The notes beneath the pieces were generated by a model, which was not told the origin of the DNA, made no database searches, and worked only from the letters and a program-made list of their open reading frames with translations. Below are positions 1 to 13,380 of a stretch of DNA of 64,000 nucleotides, one piece after another; the stretch's first letter is position 1; each line of letters starts with the position of its first letter. Location: NCBI GenBank assembly GCA_018881555.1, contig JACAXG010000106.1, positions 124,001 to 188,000 of the forward strand, given 5' to 3'. This DNA is from Amblyornis subalaris (Eukaryota; Chordata; Aves; Passeriformes; Ptilonorhynchidae). The position numbers and the translations under genes are program-made.

Positions 1-3000
1 AAAAAAAAATGAGTATTGGGGAATAAATTCAAACTTGTGGCTATTGGATCTCATTTGGGGTCTGAGCTTTGCAGGACATCATTGCANATATGCAAGTCTA
101 ATCCTCATTGCACATCCCAAATACATCTGATTCCCTGACAATATTTTAGTGTATCNGAGCAGATTTTGGGGATGCTGCTTCTCGCAAAGGGCAGCTTTAG
201 TTAATAGGGTAAAACCTCACGGAACTTTGTGTCCCAGAAGGATTCTGTTGTTCTAACACTTGGCAACCAAACTTTTGTCACTGCTGGCAAATGTCTGAAT
301 GTCTCCNGGTCTGGTTCGACTTATTCTTGCTGAGGAACCTCACCTAATTCTCCAGTTATGCTTTGGATTAATTGGCCACCTGTCTTCGTGGTCTAAATTG
401 CTGTTTCTGTTTGTAGAAGGCAATTTTCAAAATAAACAAGTAGTTTCCAGTTCCAATTTTACCGTAATGATGTCTTTGAGTACAGGAGATAATTATTGCC
501 CTGCCTGCCATGTGTGAAAATATCATGAATTCCAATAAATTAAACCCGCATTTCTCCTGTCTAGAGTTCAAATACTGTAACTTTATTAGAGCTAAAGGGA
601 AAAAGTGCATAAAGAAACCAGAAAAAAACCCCCTAAAAATCTGTTCAAGCAGGTGANGCAGTAAAAATACAGCACCATTTACTTCTCCGAAGTGTGAGTC
701 ACCAGAACCTGTGTTTTTGCTTCCTATCTTCACAAATCTCCTCTCTGCATTATCGGTGCTCCCAAATATATGTGCTTCCATCTTTCCCGCTAGGAGCTTC
801 ACCCNCTACATTTGCAGTGTGAGATTTCTAAAGGAGGGAAAGCTGTCCCTGAAATCTTTTATTAATATGTAGTCGTGGTAACAGATCTCTGAGAAAACAG
901 CTTGTGTTGCANCTTCTTCTAATGTCTCAGGATATTGTGATGTAGAAAACGAATCATGTCCATAGGAAAGGGGTTTTTATCTGTACAGAAAAAGGGCATT
1001 TTTGCTTGCAAGGTAATATTAGAGTGCTCCATGCCTACAACTGCCAATGTGCTTGTTAGCGTCCAATGGAATCACAGTAATAAAAATGGAATTTAAATAT
1101 GGACTTTCAAAGGAAAATTGAAACTGTTCNGAAAAAACCAAACATTGACTGCAGCTAGATAATCCCTTAGGAAAATCCCTACCATACATTTAAAGCAATA
1201 AAAAATTGTATAAAAACAGATTGAAAATTAAACTAATTTGAGATTTCTAACAGTGGTTGGCTCAAACTTAAAAAAATTAGTGGAAGAAATAGCAGAAGAT
1301 GTGCCCCAATGCCAACAGGGATGTAATTGTTTCCCTGGTGGAGTGCAACATCTTGCTTCTCATATGGTCAAACATATGACTGAAACAACGACTGTCCTGA
1401 GTGCATGGCTCATCNTTATCCAGAAAGGATCTTCTGTCTGGACGTAACTGCTCTTCACTCTGGTATATTTTTGGCATCCTCTGCAGAAGCTTAGAANTTT
1501 GATCTGCAGTTAAATGTGGTTCGAATTTATGGATATGCTATAAGTAGATTTAATAGGTCAATCCTTACACTGAACCTGAATACAGGCCAATGGGATCCCA
1601 TGCTGGTTTTAGGACAGAGAATGATATGAATTTCACAGGTTATGACACCTCTTTCCATCAACTGCTCTACAGCTCTTGTCTTAAGGGCCAGCAGCATGAA
1701 GAGAGCATGTGATGAATTACTGNTGAAGATGGGTAGAGGAAGGACAGAAATTCATCTTCCCTGCCATACTTCAGACAGGTGGCATCACACAGGGTCCATC
1801 TAATTGCCTGATAGCAAGGATCCCTTCTGGAGACGGCGTACAATCTATATTTGAAGTGTTCCTACAGCTCTGCAAAGATGTGTCAGTGCCTGATGCTTTT
1901 GTGTCTCTGTAGAGTTCAAGCTGCAAATATTTCCAGTGGACTGAATCAGATAAAACCAGTAGGTCTAAGGACATCTGAGAACCTCAAACAGCAGCAGCAA
2001 AGCTGCAGGGGTGGCAGAGGAAGTNTGAAGGTTACAATCACAACGTGGAAGCTCCTCAGGATGATTTGGCATGGATAACTCATTGTTACCACAGCCGATA
2101 AGTCACATGAACATAACCAATTCCACCCTGAATAATTCCGGGCCTGACAAAGGGCAGTAGTTGTTCATTCAGTTTAAAGTTTCTAATGAGCTTTTTCTGC
2201 NTCAATATTCTTGGAAAACACCCAAAACAGTCTTGTCAAAGTGAAAACNGTATTTTATCTTTGAAGTTAGGGTTAGAGAATTTCATTTCCATGAATATTC
2301 AGCACTTTTCTCATCCCAGTTCTGCTCATTGATCATGCATGTGAAACATTAGTGCCATGCTGGGTACTGAATTAAATTCAGTCCTTGCCATTTGCAATTC
2401 TACTCGCTCTGGAGGTCACTGAGTGTGGCAAGGCTGCCTTCTAGTTTTAAAAGCCGTGTAAACATCTCCCTATCCTGCTGCTACCTATCAGCCCAGGGAG
2501 CACCGCTGGATGTCTGCTAGGAATGGAGTGCAGGCCACAGCAAATCAGCTAGCTTGGAAAAACACCCTCTGTAAATCCTCTGAACCTGATGTGCCAGTTG
2601 AATTAGCAATAGGAAACTGCAATAGAAACTATCAACGTGGCTGCCACAAGGACCAAGGGATGAGGAATAGCAGGGCTTTCTATGTCCTGAGTGTTCACTT
2701 TCCCATCTTTCTTGCTTCCAGATTTACCTCACTAATGTATTTTTTTCCCTTTCAACCCCTGTTCTTGTCTTTAACATGAATAAGTTAACTGGCACAAAAG
2801 CATCTCCTGGAGATGATGACTTAGAACATATTAAACATTTACAACAATTACGATTGTTATAAACAGCAATTGCTATTAATGTATAGTTACATACATATCT
2901 GAAATGTTTGGTCACACATAACATGGTAAGGTAACAAAAGACTCAAAACTATGAAATTGAAATCTGTGAGGTTAAAGATCCTCACATGTAGCCTTTGCTG

Positions 3001-5051
3001 CATATCCCTTTGCCTAAAGACATTCCCTCATTGTTATTTTTGGTTATTTCTTTGGGTCTTTATGGAAAATAAGTTACAATGACAGCCAAACCCTGACAAT
3101 GTTTCTCAAAAATTCAGTAAATGTAATAAATTGCCCACACTTCCGTGCTTGGATACTGTGTTTCCTCTGAACTGTCTCAAGCTTGGTGCCAACCACAAAA
3201 ATCCTTTTTTTCCGAGTAAAACCTCGCATTGAATCTGAATAGAATACCATAAAATTAATTGGAGACCTTCCTGGGAAAAAAACTACAGGCCCAATGATCC
3301 AGACAAATCAGCCATGTAAGTACTGCAGTTTCAAATTGTGTCAATATTTGTCCTTCTCACAATAAGGTAAAGCATAATTAGAGATAAAATTTTGGAAAGC
3401 AAAAGTCCATAGACATGTGGCAATGTAGTACCAAATGTGCATTTAATTGACAGCACAAAGTAATACAGGCATGGAGTGACACATTTCTTTGAGGATTTTA
3501 GCTTCCTCAAAGTATTTTAGAATATTTTGCCATCATTGTATTTTACAGAATTATTACTTTTTCTTCTTCCTAGGCAAAATGTAAAATTAACCTCCTTGTT
3601 GCTCGACCCCCAAATCCCACAGCAGNTTAAAGATACACTTTGTTTTAATCAGACTTAAATCTTCCTGAGGTCAAAGAGGGATTCTCAAGTGCTCAAAACT
3701 AAGCAGGAGTTAAGTGTTTTGCTGAACTGAGTCAGAATTTGCAGCACTTTGCTGGGCCATGGCCTTACNGATTCATGGTGGGATTAGTTGTCTGATTACA
3801 AGCAGCTCTTTGTCTTTTACTAAGTTAGAATTCAGGGAAAATGTTGGAGAGAGAAACTCTCCAAAAAGAGCTTTGCATATTCCTCTCTACAGATTTATTA
3901 TTTTTTTTTCTTATTTTAATTTCTTTAAAATCATCCTGANGTTTATGCATTCTTTCTTTGTACCTTCTTGTTGTGCTCTTTGCCCTTTGTGTGCATTTAT
4001 TGTTGCTTTTCTCCCTTTGTGCATCCTAGGAAGTTAAATAGTAAAGCAGGATAAACAAGCAGGTATTATGTGATAATTGAACCCGTAATGTCAGTGTTAC
4101 GATGCAAGTAATGCAACTCAAGGTCTCTTATCCTTCAGCAGCTAGACTGTAATTGCCTGATGATAATCATGATAACTACACTCCCTGGAGTTACTTTACT
4201 GCTGGTGAGAAATATCTTCTGGATCTCTTGCACGATCATGATGAAAACCCCCACATTCAATTATTCTACTGAAAGTTGAATGATTATGATGCATGTTCCC
4301 TGACACNGTGATTTACACAAATAGAAGTTTTATTCTACAAGGAGGGATAATATTTTAGAGTAGAAGTAATTAAATCCAATGTGGAAACTTCATTCACTGC
4401 TGAATGCAGGGTCTGCTTGTTTGCAGAGCAAGCATTTTATTACCCGCACGTTACCCACATTACATCCCCCAGCAAGTGGAGATGTGGCAATGACTGATTA
4501 CATTAAGCGGCTATTTTTGAAAAATATGGTTGTGAGGAGCAATCACTTCAGGTCTGGCACAAGGGATGAAGGGAGATTGCATCCTGTTAATTGTTTTGGC
4601 AAGTTTGTCATTGTGTGAATGATGGTGCCTTGTTACCCAGCACAGCCACAGCCAGGCTACAGCTCAACCCACACAGCCCGAGGGGGTTGCATTTGTCCAT
4701 CACAGCCCACTTGTTCAGACCACCTAAGCCAGGGACAGCTATTGGTGTGTTCTGAATATTAGTTTGCTGTGAAAAATAACATTTTCGCGAAGGATATCAC
4801 AGTGGGTTGTGGATAATAAGATTTGGTTTCTTATGGAAATTATCAGAAACATTTAAATCTTGGAAATCGGCAGAAATATGCCAAAGTATTTTTTATTGCT
4901 TCCTTTGGAGGTGAGGAGTGTTGAAATGCAGATGGTGGAAGGTCTAGGATGATGTCTTTTGCGGGAGACTGAGACTGTTTCGTGGCTCTTGCACAGCTCT
5001 TCCTGTAATATTTGGTGTGTACTCTGGGGGTGATGATGGCAATGGCCAAGG
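1..5051. other. No gene recognised
   Basis: AT-leaning single-copy-looking sequence with scattered Ns. Short open frames on both strands show no coding character. It may be VWDE terminal intron, 3' UTR or intergenic DNA. Confidence 0.6.
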
Positions 5052-5456
5052 CCACAGAGATGATCCGAGGGCTGGAGCATCCCTGCTATGCAGACAGGCT
5101 CAGAGAGTTGGGGTTGTTCAGCCTTAGAACACCTTCCATTGCCTAAAGGGGCTACAAGAGACATGGAGAGGGGCTTTGGACAAGGGCCTGGAGTGACAGG
5201 ACAAGGAGGAATGAATTTAAACTGATGACAGCAGATTTAGATTAGATATTAGGAAAAAATTCTTCCCTGTGAGGGTGGTGAGGCCCTGGCACACGTTGCC
5301 CAGAGAAGCTGTGGCTGCCCCAGCCCTGGAGTTGTTCAAGGCCAGGCTGGATGGGGCTTGGAGCAACCTGGGATAGTGGAAGGTGTCCCTGCTAGAACAG
5401 AGCGTTGTCCCTAGATGATCTTTAATGTCACTTCCATTCTATGATTCCATGATTCT
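5052..5456 (+). mobile_element. CR1 LINE, 3' end
   Basis: A 5'-truncated CR1 element. It starts around GATGATCCGAGGGCTGGAGC, passes through TTGTTCAGCC, TTAGATTAGATATTAGGAA and GGTTGGATGGGGCTTGGAGC-like segments, and ends in the ATTCTATGATTCCATGATTCT-type tail diagnostic of avian CR1. Moderately young, without an intact ORF. Confidence 0.9.
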
Positions 5457-8084
5457 TTGCGTTAGATCATCCATTACTGAAGAATCCACAAATCCAGCAG
5501 AACCAAAGGAAATTTTTTTCCAGCTGGCAGCAGCTTTCCCCAGGTCTTGAGGCAGGAATGAAGTGTAGCAAACTACTCTTCCTCATTGTGTTACCAACTG
5601 ACTGTGTGAGTTTCTGAGCAATTAAACAAGGCAAACTAAATTCTTCCTGCCCTCACAAGATGACATACTGNTACATTTGGAAAAGTTTCACCAATTTCAG
5701 GGAAGTTTTTCCAAGTTGCATGAGGTTTTTTTCCTTATGCTTTTCTGAACCTTAAAGTAATCAGAAGGATTTCATCAGAAGGATAAAAAATGTTTACATT
5801 TTAAAGCACATTGAAATAATAACGTGAAAAGATCATGTTTTCCAGNGACTGGAAAAATTATTCAGCTTTTTGGGAAGCCCTCATCTTCTCTGAGGAGGAT
5901 GATGATGATTCCAAGGACAACTGGTCAAATGTGAANCCCCTCTGAAGGGTTCACTTCATTGGAAGTCTAAGGCAGCCCCCAAAATTTAAGACCACGTATT
6001 TCTTATTGCAAATGGAAAATGCATTTTTAAGGCATGACAATGAGTATGTCCTACAGCTGGGTTTGAAAAATAACTCCTGCAAACCACCCTGTTTCCTCCC
6101 TCCCTCTGTTGCTTTTTTAAAACCATTCATATAGAACTATGCAAATTATTTTAAATAAACCCCAGGCTGATACCACTGTTTTAAATGTGTAGCAACACCG
6201 TGAAAGATGTCAGCACGCTGATTAATTTATTTGCAACACAAGATCAGCATTTCTCATATTTTCTTCTATTTTTTTTTTTTAAAGAAAGGAAAGATTGAAT
6301 CCAGGAGAGAGCAGCAGACCTTGCATTCTGCTCAAGGATCCATGTCCCCCTCCTGCGTGGGGAGCACTGGGAGGATGAGGGATACACTAATAATATTTTT
6401 CTACCGTAACCACCTCCATTTTCTTCTTCAGATGCTTTGCTTCCTGCACTAATATTCTAGTTCTCTCAACATAATGAATGAGCTTAGGGACTTGCAGGAG
6501 TTTCAGTACCATTTGTTTTTTATCCTAAAGGAAAATACAAACCCCTCTGTCAGATAGAACTCTGCATAAAAATAAGTGCTTTCTGTAATACAGAAGTTGA
6601 AGGTGACCTACAGTAATAACTGACACAAACTTTTTCAAGATGAAAGCATTCCTTCCTACATTTTATTTGTTCTAGATAACATTTCCTCTCATGATTTAGA
6701 GGCTGTGTAGTATTCAAAGCACACACATTTAAATGGTAATAGATAATTGAGCATTTTAATGGACTGTCTTTTAGCTATCAAATATTGTTTACTGATTTGC
6801 TTGGTGGGAAAATGAAATCGAACTTGGATAAAAATAGATTTCTCCNTTTGACTTTTAAAATCTGAGAATGAAAGCAAGTGCTTCTCCAAATCAAAAGACG
6901 TTAAAATCTTTTCTTCAGTCAAAAAAGATGTTTATGTTTCCACCCTATTAAAGAAAATCTCGGTAAAGGAAATATGAAAGGAATAATATAAAATGAGAAC
7001 AGAATCAAGAGATTCTATTTAAAAGGTAGGTTTCTTGTATTGTTTTCTTCTATTTCTTAATTCCATGTTATCAATCAACGATTCTTTTTATTTGAAATCT
7101 GGGTGTAACTTTCTTCACGTAGCTTTACCGCTCTGTGAAAAAGAACATTTATTTTAATAGGACTTGGTGCTATTGATCAATATTTATGCCATTAACTAAG
7201 CAGTTTTGTAACAACCTGTCTGTTCCAATACTGAACTAAAATATTTCTTTCTTCTTTCTATAAATTGCTCCTTTGCATCTCCAGTTTATTGAGAGAATAA
7301 GTTACTGTATTTCTTCAGTAATAAAAGCCAGCCTCCCACAACTGGAAATCTTTGGGGAGTCGATAGCAGTTGAGGCCCAGAGAAGTGACAGAAATGCCTT
7401 GAGCAAAGACAAGAAAAGAAGATATTATTCTCCTTCCTATCCGGAGATGTCACAGTTGGATTAGGAGCTGCCTGGTCCCTTGAATTGGAATTTTCCCTCA
7501 GTTTCCATAAAGGCAGGACCGAGGCCAACAGAGGCACAAAGCTCTTAACAAGCTAATTAATATTCACAAAAGTGAGTCCGGAACTGGAAAGATGAACTAA
7601 TGAGAAATGATTAAGAGTTAAATATGCATGGCATGGCTTAACAACTACTAAAGCAAAGGACACAGTGGTTGCCTGCAAATACAGAATGTAAATAGAAGGG
7701 GCAGAGGAGTTAGTGAGGTTGGCTCTGGAACTAATGAAATAATATGCAGTAAAGTTGTTGTCTTTTTGCTTATTAAACTTTCCCTTAAGCTTTAATGCAA
7801 TAGGGGTTACTGGAAAGAAAAGTGAGAAGGAAATCTCAGAATAATAAGATATGATTGAGAAAAAGGTCAGATTTTAATGACACTTTCTGCATCTGAAATA
7901 ATTAAAAAATAAAAGAAGGGGGACCTAGGGAGTCAGAGGGGTATCAGTCTCACCCCAGTGCCTGAGGAAAACATGGAGCAAGTCTAGAAGGATTTTAACA
8001 GATTGGAAAGACTGGCCAGTGGGAAACTCACAGAGCCCGGCAAAGGCCAGCCTGAATTTCACCACCTGGTGATGAGGATTCCCC
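5457..8084. other. No gene recognised
   Basis: AT-rich sequence with only short, non-convincing open frames. No RNA gene or repeat family was recognised. Confidence 0.6.
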
Positions 8085-8250
8085 TCCTGGAGACGGCGCT
8101 GGGGCGGCTGCATCCACAATGCTGTGTCTTGTTTCAGGAGACGCACACAAAAAAGAGGGTTTCCTGTGGAGGGCTGCTAAGATGGATAGGAATACCTCCA
8201 GTGAGGAGAGACTGGGGTGCTGACTTTGCCTAGCCTGGAGAAGAGAAGGG
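8085..8250 (+). mobile_element. CR1 fragment, degraded
   Basis: It resembles the CR1 segment that normally precedes TTCAGCCTGGAGAAGAGAAGG. The ending here, AGCCTGGAGAAGAGAAGGG, is clear, while the upstream part is diverged and has small indels. The usual 3' tail is missing. Confidence 0.5.
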
Positions 8251-10596
8251 TGGGATGAGTTGGACTGGATCTACTAACAATCCTCCCCAGCTCTTCTTAG
8301 AGAGACAGAGAGGAAGGCAAAAAAAATGTGTTGCAAAAAGGGAGATTCAAATTGGACATACAGAATAAAATGGGCACAGTGAGAGTGGTTAAACACCAGT
8401 GCAGGAGCCCAGAGAGGCTGTGGAGATTTTCTAAGCTCGAGTGGATGCATCTCTGGACACACTGACCTCACTGGGGAGCTGGCCCTGCTTCTAGCAGGGG
8501 GCTGGAGTGGGTGAGCTCCAGACTGCATTTTCCTGTGATTTTTGCAATGGCCTGAGGGTCTGATTGTAGCTGAAGGAGGGAGTTCAGAGAGACAGGGTGA
8601 GCAGGGAGAGAGGGAGCAATCTAATGGATTAGTTGTGTATAAGGAGCATTTCTGAGTGGAGTTGGGAAGAAGGTTGTGCTTAGAGATTGCACATATTGTA
8701 GTCAAAGACCAGTGCAGCCCAACAGAGGTTTGAGGGTCTCCATAGAAAGCCTGCAGTTAACTGGGATATCCCTGTGAGGAATCCAGGGCCCTCTCTGGGT
8801 GTGGAAGAGCCGTATGATCCAATCCTGCACCGTCATGAGAAGCCAGTTATGAGAGACTTTGTGTTGGTAATTGTTTTCTATACTGTTCTAACCAGATTAA
8901 AAAATGCAAGTCTTTTGCAAGATTTTTTTTATATTTATTGTTCTAGTTCAGTTGACAAATTGATGCTACTATAAAGCCAATGTTCTGTTAAATCTGGTTT
9001 GCTTGAAACAATACAGGTGAGACAGCAGAATAATTGAAGTGTGCTGCCTATTATGCTGTTTAAAGTGATTCACCTGCCTTTGCACGCATTCAGCAAGATT
9101 TACCTTAATACCCAGTGTCATATAATAGAACATTGCAGAACAACCTGCAGCTTTAAAACGCTGTAATTCTGTTTGGCAAGTCAAGTAGACAAAGTGCAGG
9201 CTAACAGGGTGACAGGGCTTCCCAAGTCTGATGGATGTCTGGAGTTCTGGAGCCCAGTTTGCTCGTGCGGTGATGGCACAGCTGTGGCCTGGACATGCTG
9301 GTGAGGTTCAGGGGTGCAAGATGAGCCCTGAAATTTAATTCCTGAAAGAATTTAGAAAATATGCCAACTTAGAAGTATACTTAGAAGTATAATTAGAAGT
9401 ATAGTAAAAATCCTGCTTCANGTTGTTTGACACAGTAGACTTCTCTCATTCCTAGAATATATTTTATTTTAAAATTGAACTGTCCAACTCAAGTAGCTGT
9501 ACTTGTGAGGACGTGAAGGAAACACAGGGTGAAAAATTTAAGATTTCAGTCCAGACATAGATTGAATATTGTTGATTTATATTGGCAGTGTTGATTTCTG
9601 TGCTTGGAAGTTCAAGAGTTCCTTTAAATCTATATCTTACAGTAACAATATCGGGTCAGAAAGCATCAACCTCATCTAGGACAAAAAACCACTCTTTGCC
9701 TTTCTTCCAAGAAATAGTATTATTGCAAACTCGAGCTATGGAAAAAACCCATTATTGCCTCCAAGGTGGTATGCCATCTTAATAAGACTTATCTTCAAGA
9801 CAAGAAAAAATGTACTTTTCAAATCCCACACGCATTATAAACCACCACTTACAAAACCTTTGTTCTAAAGTGCTGGCAATTTTACCTGGGGCAGACATTT
9901 TACTGCATATAAAAGGTCTCCACAGGATACTAGTAAATCTAAGGTGAACCATAAAGACCTATGGATACAATGAAATTTAAAGTTTTTGTTTTTCCAAGTT
10001 CGTTGGTTTTATTCTTTAAAAAAAAAAGTAACTTCCGTCCTGCCAATATTATCTTAGTTTATGTTTAGTATGGTATTTTAAGAGAGAAATGGGTAGTGAA
10101 ATGAATAAATTGATGCTTTTTCAAGAAATATCATTACAAAACATAGCACTGTGGCAATTAAAGCAAATAGACATTTGAAGTAAACTAACAACATAACCAG
10201 CAATCTATTTGGGTCATGAGCCAGAAAAGGCCATCTGGCATTCCCAGAGATAACATGAACAAGAGCTGCCACATTTTATTGTGTATTGATAAGGTCTGTT
10301 AACTACTGGANTGTTCCACCTGAATGCAAAATTGCAGATGTGGAGGATAACATTACTGGGCACACGGCCTTCCAAGTTGGAATCTTCCTACTTTGTTCCA
10401 AAGACCTGGAAATTGAAATTCTGCAACCAAAAATGCTTATTTGAGGTAAAATTCCCAAACAAGCAAGGGATGGTTTATGCACAAATAGATTCAGTTCCTG
10501 AGATGTCTGACTGACTGTCGGACCCGGCCCACACCCTGGACCTCTGCAGCAGCAGGGCGAGGGTGGGTCATTGTCAGCAGATCCATGGGTTTACTC
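8251..10596. other. No gene recognised
   Basis: Apart from the 12-bp tandem repeat at 9367-9402, nothing was identified. The 8.4-8.6 kb part is more GC-rich and may be further decayed repeat. Confidence 0.55.
9367..9402. repeat. 12-bp tandem repeat, 3 copies
   Basis: The unit ACTTAGAAGTAT is repeated three times. The third copy reads AATTAGAAGTAT. Confidence 0.9.
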
Positions 10597-10880
10597 AGAA
10601 TCCTGGAATGGTTTGTCTTGGAAGGAACCTTAAAGATCATCTCATTCCAACTCATCTTATGTGGGCAGGCACACATTTCACTAGACCTTGTCCAACCTGG
10701 CCTTGAACACTTCCAGGGATGGGGCATCCACAACTTCTTTGGGCAGCCTGTGCTGGGGCCTCACCACCCTCACAGGGAGGAATTTCTTCCTGATATCCAA
10801 TCTAACCCTGCCCTCTGTCAGTTTGAAGCCATTGCCCCTTGTCCTGTTACTCCAGGCCCTTGTAAAAAGGCAAAGTCAAA
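10597..10880 (-). mobile_element. CR1 LINE, 3' end
   Basis: The reverse complement of the CR1 3' region. On the plus strand it begins AATCCTGGAATGGTTTG, continues through GGAACCTTAAAGATCATCTC and GGCCTTGAACACTTCCAGG, and then TCTTCCTGATATCCAATCTA and TTGTCCTGTTACTCCAGGCC. It is 5' truncated and reasonably well preserved. Confidence 0.9.
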
Positions 10881-13301
10881 TCCTACTGGAAGCAGGCATG
10901 AGGTGACAGACTGAGCATGAGGGGGTTTTCATTGCACCCATAACAAATTCAGCCCAGGAGGAGTTTGCAAGCTGCATCCTACACCTCCAGCAACCTGGAT
11001 TTTAAATAGCACAAAGCTTGAGTGAGAGGATTTTTTATGNACTTGTGGACAGGTGAAGATAACGCTTGGAAAATGAAGTTTTATGATTAGGTTCTCCTTT
11101 AACTGAGTCAAAGAACTCATGTTAGGATGACACCAATTTTACTTTTACTAGAATTTTGTATGTAATTGGCAAATGACAAATATCTTCTATCTGAAAAAAA
11201 GGCCTAACTCCCGAATTACAATCCCTCGATTAACATCTCACCAGTCACTCTTTAAGAAATCAGAAATACTCATATAACTTGGTTATGGTTGAGAGCTTTC
11301 AGTGTAGTAACTGGAAGACCTATGTTTCATAGCATTGCTAAAAAAGAAGAAAATGATGGTGCCAGAAGGGTTCCCTGTTCTTCCCACCAGTCATTTTCCT
11401 GGCATGTGTTTGGATGTCTCTCAGCCTTTTATACCTGGGAGCAGAGGTTATAATAATGGCTTTAAATGTGTAATCTTGTGCAATAAAACCCCTGCCATTA
11501 ATGCAAGGTTAAGTACCTGATTTTTAAACCCGTGAAGGTCAGGAAAGAAAGGGGATGAAATTACCAATGCAATTTAGGTTGGAAGCTTAATGCATTAAAC
11601 AGAGTTTACAACTGCACACTGCACTGGAGGAACATCTGTCCCAGTAGAACGAAAAACATGTTTATAATGACTTAACTGCTTCTCTGACTGATCAGGAAGC
11701 AGAGAAATCAATACCAAGCAGAGGCAGGACCACACAGCAGGGAAGCTGCAGTTCCTTGGGGCTGAGGAATCGTCAGTCCTGCTCCCTCACCACTCCCCCT
11801 CCCAGGAGCAGGAGTTTATAAGACTCCACCGTGCAATGGAATATGTGGCTGGGCACTGGCTCAATCATCTGGACAGAGAAGAAAAAGACCTCTTCCATCA
11901 AATAATCAGGTTTTAACCTCAGGCTTTAGACCACTGTTTTCTGGTGGGATTTCTTGCACCATCCTGGGCAAAAGTCTGAAATATGACTGGACAATAGTTA
12001 CACAATACAGATACATTATTATTGGAAGGTGACAGCCAGTCTTATCAATTTTTTTTACAGAATCTATAAAAACGGCAGGAAGAAAATTGCCCTCCTTTAA
12101 CTTTCCTCCCTGGTTTTTTTTTTTGGACCCTTATGAAGCCTAGTGAAATTCTTCTGTCTCAGAATCCTCCCTGACAATTTAGCCATANTGAATTGAATGG
12201 TTTTTTAACTTGATCTTGGTCAAATAATTCCCATCAGACATAATTCCTGCCTGATACTCTTTTTCTTATGTGATGCATTTTGTCTGTTATTGGCTGTGAA
12301 ATGCTATTCCACAATTCCATACAAAAGAAGTTTCCAAAAAGTTTTATAGTTCCTTTGCTTGCAGTGTGTCCTGCTACAGCAGTATTTAAAAACAGAGAAC
12401 TAGGTGAAAACCTCCCAAAGGATTCAGTGCAATGACTTTAGTTTGCTTTTAATTAAGTTTCCTTCTTTCTCCCTTGCAGCTGAGTCTCCTCTGAGGCTTG
12501 GCACATGCTGTGGAAAGAGTCACCACAATTCTCATCAGCCCAGTGAACACGGCAGCAAGGCTCAAACCACAGCTGAGCTTTCAGAAACTCGGGACTCATC
12601 TCCAGTGGGTGCCGGTGGTTTGAAATGAGTCAAAATTCAGCACGAATTTAGTCTCAATCAGACCCGAGTTTCAGTTCTATGAAGCTAATATCCCTAAAAA
12701 AAGCACGGGTAACGATGTGCTAATTTGATGTGTATCGATTGAATGCGAGCTTTTGAGGAAGCTCACCCAAGGACTCAGCTTATCAGAGGAGAGAAGCTGC
12801 AATTAAATTGAAATAATTTCATGTCCCANGGGTGATCTTTGCAACTGCTGCTTTTCCTTTCCTTCTCTACTTTCCTGTCATCACCAGAAACAACTTGTCC
12901 TTACCCATGTCCTTGCTCAGTCTCTTCCCTTCCCTTTCTCACACCTCTGCTTTTTTATGTCCACCTCCTCCATCCTTACCACTGCCAACGATGGGCAGAT
13001 GGGCTGAAGCAATAAGAAAGGACCTCTCCTTTCCTGAATTCCTGCACACATTATATTCATGCCAGAGCATTTTTTTTTTTTTTTGCTGGTTACCTCATGG
13101 CAGCTCACATACTGGTAAACAATTATTTGGACAATCTCAAAAAAATTATTCCAGGCTACAGATGTTACTTGTTTTGCTGAAAGACTACAAAAAATNACAG
13201 GGAATAGAAGTGTTGCCAGATTGGATTATCACATGCCAAGAATGAATTTCTACCNATGGCATAACTCAATTTGAGATAAAAATCAAGACTGTGCTACTTA
13301 C
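10881..13301. other. No gene recognised; acceptor-like tract near 12.48 kb
   Basis: A strong plus-strand pyrimidine tract ending cttgcag at 12479 precedes an open stretch to a TGA near 12628. A CpG-containing block follows at 12640-12790. Neither could be tied to a gene. Confidence 0.5.
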
Positions 13302-13380
13302 GTGGTCTGAGGGCACAGGGGTTCTCAGGGGCTTCAGTGGTGAGGTTTGATGCCCCACTGAGACATGGAGGGTTCAAACA
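13302..13380 (-). other. Candidate minus-strand exon, possible terminal or alternative VWDE exon
   Basis: On the minus strand a long pyrimidine tract ending accaccacag is followed by 79 nt and a perfect gtaagt donor. Read in phase 0, the phase the last EGF exon demands, it is open and gives CLNPPCLSGASNL then TTEAPENPCALRP. Read in phase 1 it reaches a stop after 14 complete codons. The signals are good, but there is no family match, and it is 19.6 kb from the last EGF exon. It could equally be a cryptic or non-coding exon. Confidence 0.22.

Noticed and set aside
368..802. 144-codon minus-strand open frame
   Set aside because: Low-complexity and no coding character or splice context. Fits chance in this base composition.
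8274..8705. 143-codon minus-strand open frame
   Set aside because: Not bounded by convincing splice sites, and the sequence adjoins a degraded CR1. No family recognised.
12832..13245. 137-codon plus-strand frame
   Set aside because: Built largely on pyrimidine-rich low-complexity sequence (Ser/Leu/Pro/Phe-rich). Not protein-like.
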